Shown here one piece after another: positions 9,729-18,639 of a stretch of DNA of 64,000 nt (position 1 is the first letter of the stretch; every line of letters starts with the position of its first letter). The DNA is from Candidatus Nitrotoga sp. MKT (GTDB taxonomy: Bacteria > Pseudomonadota > Gammaproteobacteria > Burkholderiales > Gallionellaceae), in the NCBI GenBank assembly GCA_003402345.1, contig QFXH01000002.1, positions 62,001 through 126,000 of the forward strand. The letters run 5' to 3'. The notes under the pieces were generated by a model. It saw nothing but the letters and a program-made list of their open reading frames with translations, searched no databases and had not been told where the DNA came from. Position numbers and translations under genes: made by a program.

Positions 9729-11297
9729 TCACAACCCGGGCTGATAATCGATCCATGTGCCCTCAGAGCGCATCAGGTAACCATTGTCACGTCCAATGAC
9801 AACGATATCCTCGTTTTCACTCACGAAAGGTGTATCCGGCAGATTTTGTACCCGTTCCGCCAGAGGTTTGCCGCCAGTTCCCGCAAAAGGACTATCCGCG
9901 ATAAAACCAGCAAGAAGTGTGCTGATCGCAAAGTAACTCACTGACTTATCCACCTGCAAGGGTTGATGTGGCGCATCCCCGGACTTACCCTTAAAGCCTA
10001 CCAGTTTGATGGCGGCGGGCACCAGTGTAATCTTGGGATTGGGAATTTCACGCATACCAGATATCTGCACCTTATCTCCCCGCAAAGCGGCACCGTGTTC
10101 TGGCACTAAAATCACCACCACCGGCCTTCTTTTGTCCTCTAGGAAAGTAATAAAGCGATCAAAATCTGACATCAATTTATCCAAACGCGGTTTGAAAGTT
10201 TCCAAACTAGAACGCGATTTAACCCCAGAAATACGGTTTCCATCATGCAAGGCAATCGTATTGTAGTACAAGGCTCGAGGCCGAACTGACGGTGGCTGGC
10301 GTGCCCACCATTCCGAGAGCAATGGGAAATCTTCATAAATAGGGGTATTGTCAAAACTGTGCATCATTACGGGGGCGAAGCGATTGTCATCCAGCTTTAC
10401 CCCAAGACCAGATGACTTTTGTACCATGTCTGCGAACTGGTCGAAGTGTCCATCATGGTTAAGTAGTCCCCGTACTTCGAAGCCGGCAACCTCAAAATTA
10501 CGGAAAAGGTTGCATTGGGACGCATCCACTTCATATAACTTGCGGTGTGGAAGCTGACCGCAATTACTATGAAACAGGCGTAGAACACCGGGACCGCTGT
10601 AACTAGCGGCCGTATTAAAACGACGGAACACGACATCAAAACGGTTTAATAAAGTCGAGTTGCTTTCGCCGACATAATCCATGTCATCCCATGAAAGGGA
10701 ACAGACGTGCAGAAACACCACATCAAAGGGCGCGGTAGAGTCTGAAATAGATGGGAAGCCCACCCGCTTGCCCTGTTCGGCGGCATAAAAGGCTTCCAAT
10801 TGGGCCGTCGGCTCCTGCTTAATTTGCGAAATTGCGACGTTTCCATCTACTAGCGCCGGGCGGGAAGAAACAATCTGGGCGACATTGGCGCCCTGCAGGC
10901 TAGCAATAGGCGCGCTCAAAATACCAAGAAAAGCCAAAGTGGCAAAACGTACACGGCGACGCAACAACAGGTAAACCACTAGCAAAAGTCCCAGCGCAGC
11001 AAGTATCCAAAGATTTACAAAGCGGCCCAAGAGTTCCAAAAGATACTCATTACCGAACCCTGTCAAAGCGTCCTTCTGGGAAAGAATGCGCGAAATCGGC
11101 GGCAGCCATGAATCATGATAAAGCAGTGTTAGGCCGACTGGTATGGCCAACACCGTGCGTATCAGACGATACCGAGTAGACGCCAACGGCAACACAAGTG
11201 CAATGGCAAAGGCCAGGTTAGGCAGCCAGTGAAAACCAATAAACCCGCTGTAAAACAGGCCTAGCTTGGTAATAAAATAAACACTCCAGTAGCCCAT
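9729..11297 (-). CDS. bcsG: Cellulose phosphoethanolamine transferase BcsG
   Basis: Inner-membrane zinc enzyme of 522 residues that, in E. coli, moves phosphoethanolamine from phosphatidylethanolamine onto cellulose. Four or five transmembrane helices fill residues about 1-140, followed by a periplasmic alkaline-phosphatase-like domain. Residues matching the known active site are visible: the Cys of FLHVCSLSWDD, the nucleophile Ser region AASYSGPGVLRL, and the zinc-ligand Glu-His of VLVPEHGAAL. It is the last gene of the minus-strand bcs operon, 40 nt after bcsA. Its TGA forms the palindrome TGATCA with the bcsC stop. Confidence 0.92.
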   Translation of the reverse strand: MGYWSVYFITKLGLFYSGFIGFHWLPNLAFAIALVLPLASTRYRLIRTVLAIPVGLTLLYHDSWLPPISRILSQKDALTGFGNEYLLELLGRFVNLWILAALGLLLVVYLLLRRRVRFATLAFLGILSAPIASLQGANVAQIVSSRPALVDGNVAISQIKQEPTAQLEAFYAAEQGKRVGFPSISDSTAPFDVVFLHVCSLSWDDMDYVGESNSTLLNRFDVVFRRFNTAASYSGPGVLRLFHSNCGQLPHRKLYEVDASQCNLFRNFEVAGFEVRGLLNHDGHFDQFADMVQKSSGLGVKLDDNRFAPVMMHSFDNTPIYEDFPLLSEWWARQPPSVRPRALYYNTIALHDGNRISGVKSRSSLETFKPRLDKLMSDFDRFITFLEDKRRPVVVILVPEHGAALRGDKVQISGMREIPNPKITLVPAAIKLVGFKGKSGDAPHQPLQVDKSVSYFAISTLLAGFIADSPFAGTGGKPLAERVQNLPDTPFVSENEDIVVIGRDNGYLMRSEGTWIDYQPGL

Positions 11298-11337
11298 GAG
11301 TATTATTAGCTCCCGAAACTTAAACTATCTACAATTA

Positions 11338-13845
11338 TCAAATCATTGGTCTCCCAAGCCAGCCCCGCAGCGACTGATGCTGTCTTGTCAAGCTTTTACC
11401 CAGGTTACGCCACAAACTGCGGTAACCCTTGAACCCAAAGATGGCAATTTCTTTCAAACTTTGCAACGGGCGATCCACACTCTGCTCGTCCGACCAATTG
11501 CTCCACGCATCTGGCCGGGCAAACGTACACTGAACAAAATTTGCTTCTTGCTCTATGCTCAGATTATCAAACTGAACTCCAAGTTTGTGACCATGGCTCG
11601 CAATTACTCGTGCGGGAAAAGCAAATTCCACCTCATCGTGCCAAAGTGAAACCCAAACCCGTTCTTTCACCGGCAATTTCAATTCCTGGTCGAGCATCAA
11701 GCCAAGGCCAGTCATGGAATAATCTTCAGTGCGGCACATCTTGGTGCTCCCATCTTTAAAATGCAGTGCAACCAACAAATTAGCGGATACCCGATGTGAT
11801 ACCCGCACTTGTTTGGCTTCAGTAGCGACGCCAATAGCTGCACCTAATATCAGAAGGTTATAAATTGTCCAACTCAGGTTGAGCAACACTGTTCCCGTCT
11901 CAAAAGTATTCCAGAAGAAAAGCCGTCCCAATCCGATAGACAACCCGACAATATTAAGTGTAGCGAGCACGATATATGGTTTGGAAATAGCCCAGTCAAA
12001 GAAAGAATTCTCAATCAGCCCCCCTTTAGCCGTGACATTGAATTTCCCTGCTTTCGGATTGAAGACGGCGACAGCGGTGGGCAGAACGATGTACCAAGCC
12101 AGAACTGATTCATACACCTCAGCCCAGAACGAGTGCCGGTGGGGCCCTTGAATGTGTGCATTGGCCAAATTAGCCTGCAGCATATGCGGCAGTACGTAGA
12201 GGGCAAGCATGGCGGCGGCGGCACTGATTATGTGGACTTCGAAATAAAGATAGGTCAGAGGGGCGGTCAGAAAAATAAGGCGTGGAATGCCATAAAAGAA
12301 ATGCAGCATTGCGTTGCTGTAACAGATGCGCTGAAAGAAGCTTAACCCCTTGCCCTGGAACGGATTGTCGATTCTAAAAATCTGCGCCATGCCCCGTGCC
12401 CAGCGGATGCGCTGGCCGATGTGGCTAGAGAGGCTTTCTGTAGCCAGTCCTGCTGCCAAGGGAATATTAATATAGGCGGTGGTATAGCCAAGCCGATGGA
12501 GTTTCAGGGCAGTATGGGCATCCTCAGTCACCGTTTCTACGGCAACCCCTCCCACCTCTTCGAGTGGCCCCCGACGCAACACTGCACAAGAACCACAAAA
12601 AAAGGTGGCATTCCAAAAATCATTACCATCCTGGACCAGGCCATAGAACAAGGCGCCCTCGTTGGGAACCCGGCGGAAAGTACCAAGGTTACGCTCGAAA
12701 GTGTCAGGAGAAAAGAAGTGATGGGGCGTCTGCAACATAGCGCAACGCTTGTCCTTGAAAAACCAGCCCATTGTCAACTGTAAAAAGGAACTGGTAGGCA
12801 AGTGGTCACAATCAAAAATGGCCACATACTCGCCGCGGGTCAATTTTAGTGCATGGTTTAAATTACCCGCCTTGGCATGGGCGTTGTCAGGTCGAGTGAT
12901 ATAGCCCACCCCAGCTTCCTTGGCAAAGCGACGGAATTCATCCCGCCGCCCATCGTCCAGGATATAAATATTGATCTTGTCGCTTGGCCAATCCACCCCC
13001 TTGGCGGCAAGAACCGTTGGCTCCAGTACCTTGAGCGGCTCGTTATAGGTAGGAATAAAAATATCGACAGTGGGCCACAGGGATGTGTCCGCTGGCAAGC
13101 TCAAGGTTTGCCGCTTGAGAGGCCAAGCATTCTGAACATAACCAAGCAATAGAACCAGCCAGGTGTATGTCTCCGCAAGAAGTAAACCAATAGCAAGAAA
13201 GGTCTCCCAGCCAGCATCCAGTGGGATGGTCTGGGTCAATCGCCACCAACCATAGCGGCATGAAGCCAGCACTGAAAGAGTAATTAATATCAGGGCCGGC
13301 AGGTTACCGGGGATACGCCGTACAAACAGCGCAACTCCCCACAAGCAGAAAATAAATAAAAGCTGCCCAAACCAGGTAAAGGGAGTAGTGACCACCAGCC
13401 AGAAAAAAAATATTGAGCAGAAAACCAGCAACCAAAGTAACCAAGGCTTTTGAAAAGCGGAGGTCTCCAGCCAGCCCTCCAAGCGGTGACCGACCGACTC
13501 ATAGTTCACTGACGGCAGAAAAGAAAGTAACCGCTGCCAAAACCAGCGCAAAGCCCGAACGCCTGCCAGTACAATCCGCACTGAGATTGAAAATAACAGG
13601 CCAATAATTTGGACCAACAAGACAAAAAACGTATTTTTGGAGGGAGTTTTAGTGCGTGTGGCACGATCTGGAGGATAAATAAATAAAGACAGCACCCACT
13701 GCCAGACGCTATGCCTATCAACCACCCCCAGTTCTTCAGCCAGCCAGCCCAGTGGATCAGGACGTGGCCTAACTTCCACACGGGCTGATGCAGCCAGCCC
13801 ATCTGCCTTTGGCAACGAGAACGGTCGCTTCAGCAAACGGCGCAT
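11338..13845 (-). CDS. bcsA: Cellulose synthase catalytic subunit BcsA (GT2, PilZ)
   Basis: UDP-glucose-dependent processive glycosyltransferase of 835 residues. N-terminal transmembrane helices are followed by a cytosolic GT2 domain with IYILDDGRR (about 294-302), the DCDH metal motif (about 344), VTEDAH with the catalytic TED (about 440) and QRIRWARG, the QxxRW acceptor motif (about 478). More membrane helices follow, then a PilZ domain for c-di-GMP with the Arg-rich RVSHRVSANL (about 680) and DYSMTGLGL. The ATG at 13845 overlaps the bcsQ stop by one base (TGATG), which supports it over the in-frame TTG one codon earlier. Confidence 0.96.
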   Translation of the reverse strand: MRRLLKRPFSLPKADGLAASARVEVRPRPDPLGWLAEELGVVDRHSVWQWVLSLFIYPPDRATRTKTPSKNTFFVLLVQIIGLLFSISVRIVLAGVRALRWFWQRLLSFLPSVNYESVGHRLEGWLETSAFQKPWLLWLLVFCSIFFFWLVVTTPFTWFGQLLFIFCLWGVALFVRRIPGNLPALILITLSVLASCRYGWWRLTQTIPLDAGWETFLAIGLLLAETYTWLVLLLGYVQNAWPLKRQTLSLPADTSLWPTVDIFIPTYNEPLKVLEPTVLAAKGVDWPSDKINIYILDDGRRDEFRRFAKEAGVGYITRPDNAHAKAGNLNHALKLTRGEYVAIFDCDHLPTSSFLQLTMGWFFKDKRCAMLQTPHHFFSPDTFERNLGTFRRVPNEGALFYGLVQDGNDFWNATFFCGSCAVLRRGPLEEVGGVAVETVTEDAHTALKLHRLGYTTAYINIPLAAGLATESLSSHIGQRIRWARGMAQIFRIDNPFQGKGLSFFQRICYSNAMLHFFYGIPRLIFLTAPLTYLYFEVHIISAAAAMLALYVLPHMLQANLANAHIQGPHRHSFWAEVYESVLAWYIVLPTAVAVFNPKAGKFNVTAKGGLIENSFFDWAISKPYIVLATLNIVGLSIGLGRLFFWNTFETGTVLLNLSWTIYNLLILGAAIGVATEAKQVRVSHRVSANLLVALHFKDGSTKMCRTEDYSMTGLGLMLDQELKLPVKERVWVSLWHDEVEFAFPARVIASHGHKLGVQFDNLSIEQEANFVQCTFARPDAWSNWSDEQSVDRPLQSLKEIAIFGFKGYRSLWRNLGKSLTRQHQSLRGWLGRPMI

Positions 13846-14618
13846 CAAACTTGTACCCTTCCGTCAAGACTGCTTACAGGCCCAGCAAGCAACCAATTAA
13901 GCAAACCGTTTAAATCATGGGCGACTAAGGAATCTGGGCTCAAGCTCTGCAAGTTCGCATAATTTGCGACTGCACGTGGAACCGCTTCATCCCGATGTAT
14001 AGGGTAAGGTGACAGCCGCATCTGTAGCGCCGACCGAAATTGTGCCAATAAATCACTTTGAAGTGCCCGTGTGCTATCCAGACCGTTCATCACATAAATG
14101 GGCTGACGCCCTGGAGCACACCGGGCCAACGCAGCTTCCACCGCTGGCACCAAAGCCAAGGAGCGAGTATCTGGCGCCAGTACAGCCAGCACCAGGTCTG
14201 CTGCAACTATAGCCTGGCGTGCATAGGGAGACGCCAAACGGGGGGTATCCATTATTAGAAAAGCCCCTGGCGGATAATCAATCTGGGCAATACATTTCTT
14301 GAGCCACTCGGGTTCTGTACGCAGGTGTTGCTCAAAAATGGCCAGACTAGCTTCATTAGCCCGACCAAACGGCAAACAAGCCACTTCGTTTGAATTGATA
14401 AGCGCGCTCTTACCGAACTCTTTCTTTGTTAGGAAATCCGGCAACAGTCCACCTAAGCTAACTTCATCACTACCGAGCAGGGTAGATAATAGGTTTTGAG
14501 GATCAAAATCTAAAGCTAAAACAGCAATTTTGCGCTGGGCAAGCAAAGTGGCCAGACTAGCCGTCAAGGTCGACCGCCCCACCCCGCCTGCGGCTGAAAC
14601 AATGGCAATTTTAAACAT
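13845..14618 (-). CDS. bcsQ: Cellulose biosynthesis ParA/MinD-like ATPase BcsQ
   Basis: BcsQ of 257 residues, a MinD/ParA-family NTPase needed for polar localisation and assembly of the synthase in E. coli. The P-loop reads SAAGGVGRSTLTASLA. The signature lysine of ParA proteins is replaced by Ala and the P-loop Lys by Arg, and E. coli BcsQ also deviates at both places, so this is a family trait rather than a defect. VLALDFDPQN (Walker A-prime) and FLIMDTPR (Walker B) are present. It starts 3 nt after the bcsF stop. No BcsR-like gene, the usual BcsQ partner in enterobacteria, is seen. Confidence 0.9.
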   Translation of the reverse strand: MFKIAIVSAAGGVGRSTLTASLATLLAQRKIAVLALDFDPQNLLSTLLGSDEVSLGGLLPDFLTKKEFGKSALINSNEVACLPFGRANEASLAIFEQHLRTEPEWLKKCIAQIDYPPGAFLIMDTPRLASPYARQAIVAADLVLAVLAPDTRSLALVPAVEAALARCAPGRQPIYVMNGLDSTRALQSDLLAQFRSALQMRLSPYPIHRDEAVPRAVANYANLQSLSPDSLVAHDLNGLLNWLLAGPVSSLDGRVQV

Positions 14619-14621
14619 GGG

Positions 14622-14789
14622 TCAGTCCCTTGCACCAAGCACCCGTTCGGTGTGACTAGGTTTATAGGGCACTATGCAACGCAAATGCCGACGTAAGAAT
14701 AGGCGTCGTAACAACCGCTTCAGCACATAATAGGCAAGTGCGGCTAGCGCTACGCCTGAAAGGAGGGAAAACAGGAAATTATCAAGCAT
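14622..14789 (-). CDS. bcsF: Small single-pass membrane protein BcsF-like
   Basis: A 55-codon gene, ATG at 14789 to TGA at 14622, in the tight space between bcsE (stop 2 nt before) and bcsQ (start 3 nt after). The product begins MLDNFLFSLLSGVALA, has one transmembrane helix (about 4-24), then a strongly basic stretch KRLLRRLFLRRHLR and a short polar tail. Size, topology (N-terminal helix, basic cytosolic tail) and position between bcsE and bcsQ all match E. coli BcsF, which recruits BcsE to the membrane near BcsG. Primary sequence identity is too low to judge by eye, so the call rests on topology and context. Confidence 0.75.
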   Translation of the reverse strand: MLDNFLFSLLSGVALAALAYYVLKRLLRRLFLRRHLRCIVPYKPSHTERVLGARD

Positions 14790-14791
14790 TA

Positions 14792-16585
14792 TCAGGGGGC
14801 TTGTTTAGATAAAGTGGAAAGTATGTCAGCCGTTGCATGCCGAGGCAGGGGGAAAGGCCGCATAGTCCGGTGCTTAACTACAGGATATGTCAATTTTGGC
14901 TCACTGATTTCAATCGATGAAAGCGAGGAAATCTGCACCACTTTCTCCTGAGGGTCAGTTGTTGCGATCGGGCGCTTGGCTTTGTCTTCCAGAATCGGCA
15001 AACCGAGTTGCAGCATCACCGAGTAGTCGGATATAGGTGAGTTTTCATTGTCTCGCTGTAGCTGACCTACGCTTTCCAAAACCAGCTCTGGTGTCGGTTC
15101 AATAATATGTGAAGAGAACAGTTCCGCCACTGGCACGGAAAAAAGCCGATCGAGCGTCGAATCCACGTCCGACTCCCGGCAAGCAAATAAAAATAGATAA
15201 ACACTATGCTGATCAGCAGTAAAAATGTCGCCAAATCTTCGCGCCTGGCAAGCCTGGAGGACATCCAACTGCGCTAATCGGGAAAGAATGGGGAGACGTA
15301 TCAGGCAATGGCCCAGATTGATACGCTCGGAACGCTTGAGCATTGCCACCACTTCACGACAAAAGATGGGCGGCGATAAATAACCGGCAACCCGGTTCGG
15401 CTCAGCGGCCTGCACAGCAAGAAGATATTCGCTCTCAACCAGGCGACTGAAAGTCTGGGTAGCCATGTCATTTATTACCTGCAATAAGCGAGAGAACGGA
15501 GTTTCCTTGTGCACCATCAAGTTGGCCCCCAAACGCAAGAGCACCAACTCGTTGTTATAACGGAGCTTGTTGCCGACTTCCCGCACAATAATTTTTAAGG
15601 AACGGGGACGGGACAAGCGCATACGATGGACAAACCGCGATAGCGTTTCAAACTCCTGATCACCATCCGCATGCAACAAGATGGTAGCAGCCACCGCATT
15701 ATTACAGACCGCTTCCATGGCAGATAAATCATTTACCACTGTCCATTCTGCCGGTACTCCCCTTACCCCAGCCACGGTAACGGCTGTCACTATGACCCTG
15801 CCCTGATCAGGCGCATAAAGAATCGCCCCTCCTCTTGCATTCATTTCAGAACCATCTGAATGCAAAGATTTATCCTCAGCGGACAATTTCAAGCCGAATT
15901 GCCGATGCACACTCCTATCCTGCCCCGCCCACCGCTCAACCGTCAGCAAACCACCGCCACAATCAGCATCCAGCACGGCAAGATTGGGTACAAGTTCCGG
16001 CAAACTTTGCAGTAATGGCAATAAGCCATCAGCTCCATTAATATCGTCGATGATCAAAAGAACAGGAGCATGATGGCTTGCAGCCCATGCCTTCCAGGCT
16101 CGCCACTGTTTAATAAGCAAATCGTGGTTTTGCCAATCGAAGATCGCCTGCCCGCCCTGAACCAACACAGCGTGCTGTGCTGTCACGCCACAAGCTTCAA
16201 TTTCATCAAACAAACGATTAACGCTCAGTCGCCCCATGATCTTGGCATACTCATCGGTAATACGAAAAAAAAGTGCTCTGCGGCCGCATTCTACGGCGCT
16301 ATCAAAACTACGGGCGGATTGATCCATAAATTTCTGACCAGACTCCCCCGACGCCAAGATAGCCAGCGACCCAGCCTGCTGGAAATTGCGTGCTGACGCG
16401 AGTACGCAACATTGACCTAGCGGCTCATCCCGCACCAATAAAACACTTGCCCAGCCAGCGCCGCATAAACCAACATCACTGGGTAAACCAAACACTCCCA
16501 AGCGAACTTGATTGACCTTAGCTTCTATCGAAACATTGCCTTTGCGCAATAAGCGCATGATCAAAGACGCAAATCGCCCGTACAT
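14792..16585 (-). CDS. bcsE: Cellulose biosynthesis c-di-GMP sensor BcsE
   Basis: BcsE of 597 residues, a cytosolic regulator that binds c-di-GMP through its GIL (GGDEF I-site-like) domain and boosts cellulose output. The RxGD ligand motif is visible as ARRFGDIF at about residues 448-455. The N-terminal half resembles the degenerate RecA-like region of the family (VLLIIDDINGADGLLPLL). The ATG at 16585 (MYGRFASL) has GAGGT ten bases upstream and starts 8 nt after the dgkA stop; an in-frame ATG at 16624 would overlap dgkA. The C-terminus is a polar tail. Second gene of the dgkA-bcsEFQAG unit. Confidence 0.86.
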   Translation of the reverse strand: MYGRFASLIMRLLRKGNVSIEAKVNQVRLGVFGLPSDVGLCGAGWASVLLVRDEPLGQCCVLASARNFQQAGSLAILASGESGQKFMDQSARSFDSAVECGRRALFFRITDEYAKIMGRLSVNRLFDEIEACGVTAQHAVLVQGGQAIFDWQNHDLLIKQWRAWKAWAASHHAPVLLIIDDINGADGLLPLLQSLPELVPNLAVLDADCGGGLLTVERWAGQDRSVHRQFGLKLSAEDKSLHSDGSEMNARGGAILYAPDQGRVIVTAVTVAGVRGVPAEWTVVNDLSAMEAVCNNAVAATILLHADGDQEFETLSRFVHRMRLSRPRSLKIIVREVGNKLRYNNELVLLRLGANLMVHKETPFSRLLQVINDMATQTFSRLVESEYLLAVQAAEPNRVAGYLSPPIFCREVVAMLKRSERINLGHCLIRLPILSRLAQLDVLQACQARRFGDIFTADQHSVYLFLFACRESDVDSTLDRLFSVPVAELFSSHIIEPTPELVLESVGQLQRDNENSPISDYSVMLQLGLPILEDKAKRPIATTDPQEKVVQISSLSSIEISEPKLTYPVVKHRTMRPFPLPRHATADILSTLSKQAP

Positions 16586-16593
16586 ATTTATTT

Positions 16594-16971
16594 TTACCTC
16601 AAGGGCCAGAGAATCATGATCCAAATCAAAATGGCATTCGCCAATGCCAATAAAACGGCAGCGCTACCCATGTCTTTTGCTTTTTTGGCCAACGGATGAA
16701 TATCCAAGGACACCCGATCAACGACGGCCTCTATGGCCGAATTGATCATCTCCACAACTAGCACCAACATAACACTGCCCACCAAAAACACCCGCTGGAT
16801 CTCACCCACTGGCATCATAAAAGCCACCGGCACAAGAATGATGGCGAGAATAACTTCCTGACGAAAAGCGGCCTCATCTTTCCAGGCAAGTCGCAGTCCC
16901 GACAGGGAATAGCCCAGGGCATTTAACAACCGACGTAACCCGGTAGCTTTGTGGGGATTCACATTTGTCAT
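16594..16971 (-). CDS. dgkA: Diacylglycerol kinase DgkA
   Basis: Small integral membrane kinase of 125 residues with three predicted helices. It phosphorylates diacylglycerol to phosphatidic acid for lipid recycling. The family signature EMINSAIEAVVDRVSLD and the N-terminal WKDEAAFRQE with its conserved Glu are visible. It is the first gene of the minus-strand bcs operon, 8 nt upstream of bcsE. This is functionally sensible because phosphoethanolamine transfer by BcsG leaves diacylglycerol in the membrane, which DgkA would recycle, as DgkA does for E. coli glucan modification. Confidence 0.95.
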   Translation of the reverse strand: MTNVNPHKATGLRRLLNALGYSLSGLRLAWKDEAAFRQEVILAIILVPVAFMMPVGEIQRVFLVGSVMLVLVVEMINSAIEAVVDRVSLDIHPLAKKAKDMGSAAVLLALANAILIWIMILWPLR

Positions 16972-17845
16972 ATTTACGAATTTTAGGCCATAGATTCAAT
17001 TTCAAAGTAAAACATTCAATATTCGACCTGATTAAACGTTAGGACAAATTTTTTCCGTTTATTTTCGCTATGTGTTATGCCATAGCGGATGCACCTACCT
17101 CATTGGCAACACAAGTACCAAACAAATACCTGCATGCCATACATGATACGTCCACCCATCTACATCTAAACACCGAAAACATATTCAATCCTGCCTCTAC
17201 TTTAAACTTAGCTCGGCTGATTTCTTTTTACACATTTATCAACGGATTGACCCCACTAATCCTTCTCGCAAATCTGACTGAGCAAGTTACCGATCGCCGG
17301 TTTTTCTTCGTACTCTTAAAAACATTAAACTTTATCGACATAAACTGTGCGCTTGTTGACACTCTCATTTACCGTCTGATCTAGGTATGCTTCGAATACC
17401 TAACTGTATGACGACGATGTCCGTCACCATGTAGCCCTGCGCCAATTTGTTGGCATCATCCGCCGCTGACGTAGTGTTTATAACTACAATGGGTATCGTT
17501 ATTTTGCTTAACCCAGTAAGAAACCACATCCTTCTAACGCATTCAAAATCTATCCGACCCTCTACTGCCTTACCTAGCATTAACCGCAAACTTCATAGCA
17601 TATTTGCTGGCACATTTGATTCATCTTATTTTGTTTATCGGTCGCTTAAGTCCAAGATTAAGACAAACTTGTGTAGTGATTTCCCACACGCCGCACAGAC
17701 ACAATGCAAGCCAGTATCTGGTGAGCTAAGGTTCACGCCACAGAATCTGGTTATGCAAATGCACGAGAAATTACTACCGGTAACATCACCGCTAGCTCCA
17801 AAAATAACAGGATAGCGTTCTTTTATCCTTTACTTTTTAATATTA

Positions 17846-17864
17846 TTGAATGATAATCATTATT
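17846..17864. promoter_or_regulatory. Candidate Fur box
   Basis: TTGAATGATAATCATTATT matches 15 of 19 positions of the classical Fur consensus GATAATGATAATCATTATC, including the whole central ATGATAATCATTAT. It sits in an AT-rich stretch about 250 nt upstream of the orphan gene at 18111. A weaker core, GATAATCATT, occurs just after that gene at 18474-18483. The match is visible directly; binding and target are inference. Confidence 0.5.
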
Positions 17865-18027
17865 GATTGTATAATTATTTACTAAATCGGCAAATCATTT
17901 TTACTTCCTTTTACCGTAACTTTATTTATGAAATTACGAAGCTTTATTTTGTTAAATAACTGATGCTGGTGGGGTTTGCTTCCCAAGCCAAAACATTGCT
18001 GAAAAACGTGCAGAAACATGGTGAATT

Positions 18028-18063
18028 TTTATTCGAAGATACAAATATGTATCTTCGAATAAA
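18028..18063. repeat. Perfect 16-bp inverted repeat with 4-nt loop
   Basis: The arms TTTATTCGAAGATACA (18028-18043) and TGTATCTTCGAATAAA (18048-18063) are perfect reverse complements around AATA. It ends 47 nt before the ATG of the orphan gene at 18111. In RNA it would form a strong hairpin without the U-run of a terminator; in DNA it could be a large operator or a mobile-element end. The arms contain the palindrome TTCGAA. Confidence 0.8.
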
Positions 18064-18110
18064 GTTGGACAAATTCATTTTACCTAACCAAATAAACCAG
18101 GAAAATTGAC

Positions 18111-18431
18111 ATGGCAATCATTATTTATAGTGTGAATACCGAAGAGTTTAAAAACCGATATGTGAATATGAATAATTTACATATCTACAAAGCATTAGCG
18201 GCTAGTCAGTTAGTGATTAATTGTGGCTCTCTAAGAGAAGCCCGAGAGAAATTAACAAAAATCATGGGTCCAAACTTTATCTTGCATCAAGGAGGCCATC
18301 ATTTAGCTATCCGTTTAAGGCAAGAAGGAACGACTGAAGATATTCCGTTAGTTAAGCTGTATTCAACGAAAGATAAAGGCCCCCACCAATGGGATGCCTT
18401 GCAAGAACTATCTCATGTGGCAGCTATTTAG
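18111..18431 (+). CDS. Uncharacterised 106-residue protein
   Basis: I do not recognise this protein. It has 106 residues, no signal peptide or membrane segment, and a mixed alpha/beta look: MAIIIYSVNTEEF, a helical KALAASQLVINCG..LREAREKLTKIMG, then LHQGGHHLAIRL and a C-terminal HQWDALQELSHV. A good Shine-Dalgarno, AGGA, lies about 9 nt before the ATG, and codon use is more coding-like than in other frames nearby. It stands alone between dgkA and the lptG terminator, flanked by Fur-like sequences and preceded by a perfect inverted repeat. It could be an iron- or stress-regulated orphan, or a cargo gene brought in by transfer. Confidence 0.6.
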   Translation: MAIIIYSVNTEEFKNRYVNMNNLHIYKALAASQLVINCGSLREAREKLTKIMGPNFILHQGGHHLAIRLRQEGTTEDIPLVKLYSTKDKGPHQWDALQELSHVAAI

Positions 18432-18639
18432 TGCGTCGTTTCGGCTTAATGCCGCGCGGTTTTAGGATACAACGATAATCATTCCTATAAAAATAGGAGG
18501 CAGATTTATTGATTCAGCCATCTGATAACTTTTGCGGCTTGTCTATTTTCCTCACGCCTTTCGCTTGTATCGCAGTCAGTGGCATAACTATTTCTTTTTG
18601 ACGGTATCTGACAAGAGAATTGTCAGGAACGCTCAGGCA

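Larger units (their letters stand above)
16972..18110. other. Gene-poor region between dgkA and an orphan gene
   Basis: About 1.1 kb with no recognisable gene. Frames at 17070-17384, 17447-17815 (plus) and 17365-17589 (minus) show no known motif and lack convincing ribosome sites. A 7-bp inverted repeat TAGGTAT/ATACCTA with a 7-nt loop lies at 17382-17402. The stretch 17815-17950 is very AT-rich and holds a Fur-box-like sequence, and the right end holds a long perfect inverted repeat; both are listed separately. The dgkA-bcs operon promoter must lie near 16975-17060. Confidence 0.5.

Noticed and set aside
17382-17402. Inverted repeat TAGGTAT/ATACCTA as an operator
   Set aside because: Only 7-bp arms and no adjacent gene start; could be chance in AT-rich DNA.
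17447-17815. 122-codon frame in the gene-poor region
   Set aside because: Composition and residue pattern look random; no recognisable domain or ribosome site.
18608-18626. CTGACAA/TTGTCAG inverted repeat as a second terminator
   Set aside because: No T-run on either strand and the lptG terminator next to it is sufficient.
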